The position numbers were made by a program, and so were the translations under genes. Of a stretch of DNA of 37,480 bases, positions 32,425 to 37,480 are shown piece after piece. A model generated the notes under the pieces. It did not search any database. It worked only from the letters and a program-made list of their open reading frames with translations, and had not been told where the DNA came from. The stretch comes from a virus. How positions within the stretch are numbered: the first letter of the stretch is position 1; the number at the start of each line of letters is the position of its first letter. The stretch lies in the IMG/VR virus record IMGVR_UViG_3300010885_023010, positions 1 to 37,480 of that record, one strand, 5' to 3'.

Positions 32425-32748
32425 CTATGAAGCTTTTCTGACTTTTTCTTTTTTTGGCTTTTCTACAGTTGCAATAAGTATATCTTTTATAATACCCATC
32501 TCGGCTCTAATTTCTGTCTGGCAACTTGCAATTGAATTGACTTGGTCCTTAAGCGAGTCTCCGCCATTTTCCCAAAGCTGATGCTCAACCCTTGACATTC
32601 GATCAGAAAGTGTTTTACCATCGGAATCTACACCTACTGCTTGATCTACCCTTTTAGCAATTTTATATATACTAAACATAAAAGCTCCAACACCAGTTAG
32701 TGTGCCTATGACCAAAAGAATGGTAGAAAGTATTGACATATCTGACAC
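32425..32748 (-). CDS. small membrane protein, holin-like
   Basis: A 107-residue protein starting at GTG 32748, seven bases after an AGGAG site; an ATG three codons later is poorly spaced. Residues about 5-28 (ILSTILLVIGTLTGVGAFMF) form one transmembrane helix, followed by a charged helical region with coiled-coil character (LSDRMSRVEHQLWENGGDSL) and a lysine-rich tail. One TM helix plus a cytoplasmic charged tail is seen in some phage holins and in other phage membrane proteins. No endolysin gene is in the window, so the lysis role is a guess. It is the first gene on the - strand of this block, divergent from the primase gene. Confidence 0.65.
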   Translation of the reverse strand: MSDMSILSTILLVIGTLTGVGAFMFSIYKIAKRVDQAVGVDSDGKTLSDRMSRVEHQLWENGGDSLKDQVNSIASCQTEIRAEMGIIKDILIATVEKPKKEKVRKAS

Positions 32749-32926
32749 TATAGAGCTCCTAGATGTGATTATCCGTTATAGGATTATGCTTAATTATACA
32801 TACTTTGCGACATCTTTAGTAATTATTTTGTAGACAAGGTATAGTTAGGGACACGCCAGCTATCCCATAATCAGGGTCCTTTCTTTTGATCGACTCTATT
32901 GGTAGGGTGACCCAAAATTAGAAGGG
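32749..32926. promoter_or_regulatory. divergent intergenic region
   Basis: This 178-base gap separates the leftward membrane-protein gene from the rightward primase gene, so it should hold promoters in both directions. On the - strand a perfect TATAAT occurs at 32793-32798, without a clear -35. On the + strand CATAAT at 32866-32871 is the best -10 candidate. The half-symmetric sequences around TTAGGGA and TATCCC (about 32845-32866) could be an operator. The strength of these calls is low. Confidence 0.4.
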
Positions 32927-35557
32927 ATGGATTTAGTGACTACTGGATCTGAACGGTTCCAAAAGGCAGTGCATTGGTATTCATCTCAAGGATGGCAGAT
33001 TCTTCCATGTCATGGAATTGTTGAAGGTCGTTGTACTTGTGGTCAAAAGCATGAAGAGTCAAAAGACATTGGAAAACATCCAGCTATAAATGCATGGAAC
33101 AGGGAATCAACTTCTGATTTAGCAAAACTAAATTCTTGGTGGGAATCTAATCCTGAATACAACGTTGGAGTTAACTGTAAAACTTCTGGATTTTTTGTAA
33201 TTGATATTGATCCACGTTCTGGTGGAGAAGATTCTTTTGAAAAATTTGAAGCTTATGTAGAAGGAGCTCTTCCTCCAACTGTAGAAGCAACAACTGGTAA
33301 GTATGAGATTAATGGAAAAATAATTTATGGTCGTCATCTATATTACAAGTGCGACATCAATGAAGATTTAATTGGAAATCTTTCTAAACTTGGTTTTAAA
33401 GGTATTGACATAAAGCACAATGGATATGTTCTTATCTCTCCATCTCGACATTTTTCTGGTGTTACATATGAATGGGTTGAAGGTAAAGAACCTTGGAACA
33501 TGCCAGTTGCTGAAGCCCCTGAAGATTTATTAAAGTCTCTCCGTAAACGACAAAAGTACATGACTGGAGATACCTCATACGAATCTGCTGATTGGGATTC
33601 AGTTAAGGGTATGGGTCTAGATATTGACAAAATTTTAGATGAAGGTTTGATAGAAGGAGAGAGAGCAGTAATGCTCCACAAGCTTGCTTGTGCTCTTGCT
33701 AATAAGTTTGGCACTAAGACAGAGGCTCAACGTCTTGCTGTAGAAACTTTAATGATTAGATTTAATGCAGAAAAAGTAAAACCTCCGATGCCACTAGAAG
33801 GACAGAACGGTCTTCTAATGCATACAAGGCGTGCAATAAAGTTTGTTGATGAGAACCCTATAATTGATAAAATTTGGCCAGGTGCTTCTCAGTATGCAAA
33901 CAATATGGTGGAAGATACTCGTAGAACTCAGAACTCTAATTCAGCAGAATTAAAGCCTATGGTTGGAGTAGTTCAGCCTCCTAATACTTTTAACGACTAT
34001 AACTTGCCAGGAACTATTGGAGGTAATGTTTCTGAGAACATAACTAGTGGTATGTCTTTAGATGAAGCTTCATCTAATAAGGCAATGGGAAGTGTTTCAG
34101 ATCAAGATGCCCTTTCCGAAGAAGATAGAGGTCCAGAATGGAAAGGAAGATCTCTTTCAGATACTGGTAATGGTCGTCGTTTAATTGACTCTTTTGGTGA
34201 AGCACTGCGTTACACGCCTGGTTTAGGTTGGTTTACATGGAGCAGCGGGTTTTGGAAACCAGATGATGAGTCGTTACAGATTCAAGAAATATCTAAAAAA
34301 TTAGGTTCACTTATTGCATCTGAAACAAATCGTCATAAAGATGCAGACGATCAAACAAAAATAATCCAGTGGGCTGCACAGGCTAAGTCTGAAGCAAGAC
34401 TTAAGAGTGCAATTAATAATGCAAACTCAGACCCACGAATTAGAGTTGATGTAGCAAAATGGGATCAGGATCCGTACCTTCTTGGCGTTACAAACGGTGT
34501 TGTTGATCTGCGAACAGGTGAGCTATTGCAAGGTAGACCAGATCTCTACATCACCAAGCGTGCTCCAGTTGCTTACACTCGAGGAATGACCAATATGCGT
34601 TGGCAGCAATTCTTAGATTTTGCAACTGATGGAGATAAAGAATTTCAAGACTGGATTCAACGTGCAGCTGGCTACTCTTTATCTGGTTTAAGTCGCTACG
34701 ACATTATGTTTTTAGTTTATGGACCTGCTGGTTCTGGTAAAAATACTTTGGTTGAAGCAATTGTTAAGTGTTTAGGTAGTAGCCAATACGCATTCCCCCT
34801 TGACTCTAGTGTTTTAGCTATGGATGGAGGATCTTCTCGCAGTACAGATATGTATCACTGGGCTGAAATGCGTGGACGCAGAATGGTTTGGGTAGATGAA
34901 CTTCCAGACAACGAAAGAATTAAAGAAAACTCAGTTAAAAAATTAACTGGCTCTTCTGAAATTTCTGCTCGATCTCCTGGAGAAAAGCCATTCACATTCC
35001 AGTCACAAGCAAAGCTTTGGGTTACAACTAACCACAGACCAATTATTACTGATGATGCTATGTGGCGTCGTATTCGCCCAATTCCTATGCTTAAGACTCC
35101 TGAAAAGGCAGATCCTGGATTAAAGGAATATATTTTTGATCCAGACGGTGCTCTTCCAGCAGTTCTATCATGGGCAGTTGAAGGGGCAATTAAAGTAATT
35201 GGAAGTTCAAATAGAGATGGTCTTGGTTGGTGCAAAGTTGTTTCAGAAGCAGCTGATATGTATCGTAAGAACGAAGATAGATTGGCTCTATTCCTTGAAG
35301 AAGAAACACTTGTATCTGAGGGTGCAAATTGCACTGTTAAGCAGATATTTCTTACATATCGCACATGGAGCGAAGATCGTGGAGAGCGTCCTATGACTCA
35401 AATTGCCTTTGACCGTAAAATGCGTGAGCGCAATTACAAGATTGAAGGTAGTGGAGCTAAGGCTACTGTCTTTGGAATTCAAATAGCTCCAAGACCTGTG
35501 CCTATCAACGGAGCTGCTGACTGGAGCACTCTAACTAGGACAGCTAGAACCTTTTAA
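32927..35557 (+). CDS. primase-polymerase / SF3 helicase fusion
   Basis: An 876-residue replication protein. The N-terminal 190 residues form a Prim-Pol (archaeo-eukaryotic type) domain: GWQILPCHG, a cysteine pair in GRCTCG, GKHP, catalytic VIDIDPRSGG (Asp93, Asp95), GRHLYY and DIKHNGYVLISPSRH. The C-terminal part is an SF3 (D5/P4-type) helicase: Walker A GPAGSGKNT at 599-607, Walker B WVDE near 655-658, sensor VTTNHRP near 699-705, and an arginine in MWRRIRP. It should both prime and unwind phage DNA. The ATG at 32927 directly touches a GAAGGG ribosome site; the in-frame GTG at 32936 is spaced better and may be the real start. An upstream divergent region precedes it. Confidence 0.93.
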   Translation: MDLVTTGSERFQKAVHWYSSQGWQILPCHGIVEGRCTCGQKHEESKDIGKHPAINAWNRESTSDLAKLNSWWESNPEYNVGVNCKTSGFFVIDIDPRSGGEDSFEKFEAYVEGALPPTVEATTGKYEINGKIIYGRHLYYKCDINEDLIGNLSKLGFKGIDIKHNGYVLISPSRHFSGVTYEWVEGKEPWNMPVAEAPEDLLKSLRKRQKYMTGDTSYESADWDSVKGMGLDIDKILDEGLIEGERAVMLHKLACALANKFGTKTEAQRLAVETLMIRFNAEKVKPPMPLEGQNGLLMHTRRAIKFVDENPIIDKIWPGASQYANNMVEDTRRTQNSNSAELKPMVGVVQPPNTFNDYNLPGTIGGNVSENITSGMSLDEASSNKAMGSVSDQDALSEEDRGPEWKGRSLSDTGNGRRLIDSFGEALRYTPGLGWFTWSSGFWKPDDESLQIQEISKKLGSLIASETNRHKDADDQTKIIQWAAQAKSEARLKSAINNANSDPRIRVDVAKWDQDPYLLGVTNGVVDLRTGELLQGRPDLYITKRAPVAYTRGMTNMRWQQFLDFATDGDKEFQDWIQRAAGYSLSGLSRYDIMFLVYGPAGSGKNTLVEAIVKCLGSSQYAFPLDSSVLAMDGGSSRSTDMYHWAEMRGRRMVWVDELPDNERIKENSVKKLTGSSEISARSPGEKPFTFQSQAKLWVTTNHRPIITDDAMWRRIRPIPMLKTPEKADPGLKEYIFDPDGALPAVLSWAVEGAIKVIGSSNRDGLGWCKVVSEAADMYRKNEDRLALFLEEETLVSEGANCTVKQIFLTYRTWSEDRGERPMTQIAFDRKMRERNYKIEGSGAKATVFGIQIAPRPVPINGAADWSTLTRTARTF

Positions 35558-35572
35558 ATAGCCTATTTAAAA
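35552..35572. repeat. A+T-rich palindrome at the end of the primase gene
   Basis: Ten-base arms (TTTTAAATAG and its complement) flank one central C; the left arm spans the primase stop codon. There is no T run beyond the right arm, so it is a weak terminator. It could be an operator for the nuclease gene 20 bases downstream. Confidence 0.45.
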
Positions 35573-35591
35573 ATACGATACCTTAGATGGT

Positions 35592-35999
35592 ATGTATGAA
35601 TATCGTGTAAAAAAGGTTACAGGGGTCGTTGATGGCGACACTATTGATGTCGAGCTAGATCTTGGCTTCAATATTTCCTACTCTCAGAGGGTTCGTCTTG
35701 CTGGAATTGATACTCCAGAGTCAAGGACAACTGATAAAAAAGAAAAAGCTCTAGGGCTTGAATCTAAGCAAAGACTTAAAGATGTTCTTTCAAAGGCTCA
35801 AGTAATTGTTATTCGCACTGAACTTCCTGATAGCTCTGAGAAGTATGGTCGAATACTTGGTTGGCTTTTCTTAGATGGCGCTGAAAAATCAGTTAACGAA
35901 GCGTTAGTTGCAGATGGATATGCTTGGGGATATCTAGGGGATACAAAAGTTAAAAACTTTGAAGAGCTTGCTGCTAAAAGAAAACTTTCTAACCCTTAG
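35592..35999 (+). CDS. staphylococcal-nuclease-like (thermonuclease) protein
   Basis: A 135-residue protein with a full SNase (PF00565) core and no signal peptide. Calcium and active-site motifs are present: DGDT near 14-17, VRLAGIDTPE with Arg35, Asp40 and Glu43, and KYGRILG with Arg87. Arg35, Glu43 and Arg87 even carry the same numbers as in the mature Staphylococcus aureus enzyme. VNEALVADGYAWGY near 101-114 is the conserved helix that follows. It likely cleaves DNA or RNA inside the cell, perhaps host DNA during replication, or helps recombination. The gene follows the primase gene by 34 bases and its end overlaps the convergent terminase gene by 11 bases. The ribosome site is weak. Confidence 0.9.
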   Translation: MYEYRVKKVTGVVDGDTIDVELDLGFNISYSQRVRLAGIDTPESRTTDKKEKALGLESKQRLKDVLSKAQVIVIRTELPDSSEKYGRILGWLFLDGAEKSVNEALVADGYAWGYLGDTKVKNFEELAAKRKLSNP

Positions 36000-37398
36000 G
36001 ACTAAAGACTCTAGCTCCACCGCTTCCACCTCTAAATGGTGGTAGTCGTCTTGCAGATGGTGACTTTGCAGTTATGCGGCCACCTACAAAACCTTCAGGT
36101 GGTTTTATCATTAATGCGGTAAGTGCATGTACTAATGCATCAACACGGTCTGGAGATTTTCCTTCCCCTGGAATCCACTGTGTCATTTGCGTTTCAAGAT
36201 CTGCTAAATAGCCAAGATGATGAACTCTGCTTTGCTCGTATGCTAAAACTGTAGGCTCAGCACGCAAAGCTTTACCGTGCTTGGAATGTACTTCTAAAAC
36301 TTTAACAGTAGGGTCAATTGCATTAATAGCATTACGAACCAATGCCCCGCCTTGATTTACTTCAGCAACAACTGGTGCTCCCCAGCGTCTTGCCATTTCA
36401 ACTACTTTATTGGCCCAAAGTTCAGGGGAGCCGTGTACAGAAGCGTCCTCAAGTACCCAAGCGTGACGTTTATATAAATCTCTATCTGCGGTAGCTGCAC
36501 AAACAATAATTCCACACTCATCACGAGGGTTTTCTGCAACTGATGGGTCAACTCCAATAATTCTTAAAGGAGTAGATGGGGGAAGAATTCCGTGCCGTGA
36601 AGCTTCAATCATTTCAATTGTCCAAAGAGCTCCTTCAACATCTGAAAGCATCTCTCCATAAAGTTCTTGCTGAGCTAATCTAGTTCCTTCGTATACTCCA
36701 ACAATTGTGTCAAGATATGTTTGACTTAAGTTTCCTCGGTTATCTAAAGTAGATCCTCTAGTAAAAACTACTTTATTTCCTTTTTCTGATTCTTTTAAAA
36801 GTTGATATAAAAGTGGTACACGCTTTGGAGTTGTAGTAATCATTATCTGCGGATTAGCTCCAAGACGAGTACCTACACGCAAGTTATCAAATGCGGTCAT
36901 ACCTGCAGCATCAGGAGTTTGACGCCAAGCAGCTACCTCGTCGCCCCAAGCATGTGTAAATTGGGGACCACGAAGTGAGTCTGGCTCATCTGCGGTAAAA
37001 CAAGTTGCGGTATTTCCATTAGGCCAAGTCAATCGGCGCTTGGATGGTTCGTACAGTGGACGCTCACTTGGTGGCGTCACATTCATAATTCCTGATTCAC
37101 CTTCAACAATAACGTCACGCACATCTGCTGCAGTACGAGCGACTAATGCAAAACGTCGCTGCCCTGTTGTTGTATATTTTGCTTGTTCACGAACCCATTC
37201 AGCCGCAGCGCGAGTTTTTCCCGCACCACGACCTGCAAGGTATACCCAAATATTCCAATCACCTACAGGCGCAAGTTGCTCTGGTCTACCCCAGAGACTC
37301 CATTGCCAGTTAACAACTTCAGGATCTAGTTTGGCTAGAGCTTCTTGTTTTAAATCTGGAGGCAGCTTTACAATGCGCTCCATCATGCTCTCGCCCAT
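35989..37398 (-). CDS. terminase large subunit
   Basis: A 469-residue DNA-packaging ATPase/nuclease. The ATPase part shows Walker A AGRGAGKT at 55-62, an acidic Walker B region HAWGDEVAAW with Asp153-Glu154, and the coupling motif ITTTP at 187-191. The nuclease part shows Asp284 in IGVDPSVAEN, Glu346 in VAEVNQGG, and Asp417/Asp420 in SPDRVDALVHAL. This fits the Terminase_6/RNase-H-fold group and a complete protein. It moves DNA into the prohead and cuts concatemers. The start is ATG 37398, six bases after the stop of the gene before it, with GTAGG just upstream. The last codons overlap the convergent nuclease gene. Confidence 0.95.
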   Translation of the reverse strand: MGESMMERIVKLPPDLKQEALAKLDPEVVNWQWSLWGRPEQLAPVGDWNIWVYLAGRGAGKTRAAAEWVREQAKYTTTGQRRFALVARTAADVRDVIVEGESGIMNVTPPSERPLYEPSKRRLTWPNGNTATCFTADEPDSLRGPQFTHAWGDEVAAWRQTPDAAGMTAFDNLRVGTRLGANPQIMITTTPKRVPLLYQLLKESEKGNKVVFTRGSTLDNRGNLSQTYLDTIVGVYEGTRLAQQELYGEMLSDVEGALWTIEMIEASRHGILPPSTPLRIIGVDPSVAENPRDECGIIVCAATADRDLYKRHAWVLEDASVHGSPELWANKVVEMARRWGAPVVAEVNQGGALVRNAINAIDPTVKVLEVHSKHGKALRAEPTVLAYEQSRVHHLGYLADLETQMTQWIPGEGKSPDRVDALVHALTALMIKPPEGFVGGRITAKSPSARRLPPFRGGSGGARVFSPKG

Positions 37399-37404
37399 TA
37401 CAAC

Positions 37405-37480
37405 CTACTTTGTTCGCTGAAGACTTCTCTGTACTCCATAGTATAGAGGTGCAGCCGAACTTAGACCCATTGCTTTTGCA
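37405..37480 (-). CDS. C-terminal end of an upstream gene, cut off by window
   Basis: The - strand frame is open from the window edge to a TAG at 37405, six bases before the terminase start. It encodes the last 24 residues of a protein, including GLSSAAPLYYGVQRSLQRTK. The close spacing and shared direction suggest the same operon as the terminase. The remaining sequence is too short to name; a small terminase subunit or another packaging protein is possible by position only. Confidence 0.5.
   Translation of the reverse strand, partial: AKAMGLSSAAPLYYGVQRSLQRTK

Noticed and set aside
34855-35364. 169-codon frame on the - strand inside the primase gene
   Set aside because: It is antisense to the conserved helicase motifs, has no ribosome site, and has an Arg/Ser-rich composition typical of shadow frames.
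37405-37480. Calling the cut-off gene before terminase a small terminase subunit
   Set aside because: Only 24 residues are visible and position alone is not enough, so it was left unnamed.

Overview
The window is a stretch of a tailed double-stranded DNA phage genome with low G+C content and a host that is almost certainly an actinobacterium. Evidence for the phage: a terminase large subunit, a primase-polymerase/SF3 helicase, a DUF669 single-strand-binding-like protein, and about 28 kb of tail-fibre genes. Evidence for the host: two WhiB-type proteins (a family confined to actinobacteria and their phages), a DUF6378 protein, and a fibre N-terminal domain of the kind seen in actinophage minor tail proteins. 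A freshwater actinobacterium would fit the base composition, but that is inference.

Layout. 1-4113 (+ strand): an early/accessory block holding the end of a DUF669 protein, a strong 12-bp terminator hairpin, a GT-B-like glycosyltransferase, then small genes including a DUF6378 protein, two WhiB-like regulators and a zinc-ribbon protein. 4115-32748 (- strand): one long late operon read right to left. It starts with a small membrane protein (holin-like), an HTH protein and a metallophosphoesterase. It continues through a very large set of virion adhesins: six collagen-like proteins dominated by Gly-Pro-Thr or Gly-Ala-Thr triplets, a seven-bladed Asp-box propeller, two proteins with ALK-type glycine-rich domains (921 and 2036 aa), a subtilisin-family protease, and a carbohydrate-binding-like protein. 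It ends with a SAM methyltransferase and a GT2 glycosyltransferase carrying TPRs. 32927-35999 (+): primase-polymerase/helicase and a staphylococcal-nuclease-like protein. 35989-37480 (-): terminase large subunit and the last codons of the gene before it.

Working together. The fibre genes are packed tightly, with Shine-Dalgarno sites and stop/start overlaps, so they are probably made together late in infection. The collagen-like proteins share interchangeable N-terminal, bead and C-terminal modules, which suggests domain shuffling through the repeats. The GT2 and methyltransferase at the end of the same operon, plus the GT-B gene nearby, suggest that the threonine-rich collagen stalks may be O-glycosylated and the sugars methylated, as on the Gly-Pro-Thr stalk of the Bacillus anthracis spore protein BclA. 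One fibre ends in a domain with an intact set of type-1 copper ligands, and a protease with a complete catalytic triad sits inside the fibre operon.

No tRNA, CRISPR array, integrase or insertion sequence was seen. No gene-free stretch exceeds 300 bases. Two small genes missed by a 60-codon cutoff were found (27 and 54 aa).
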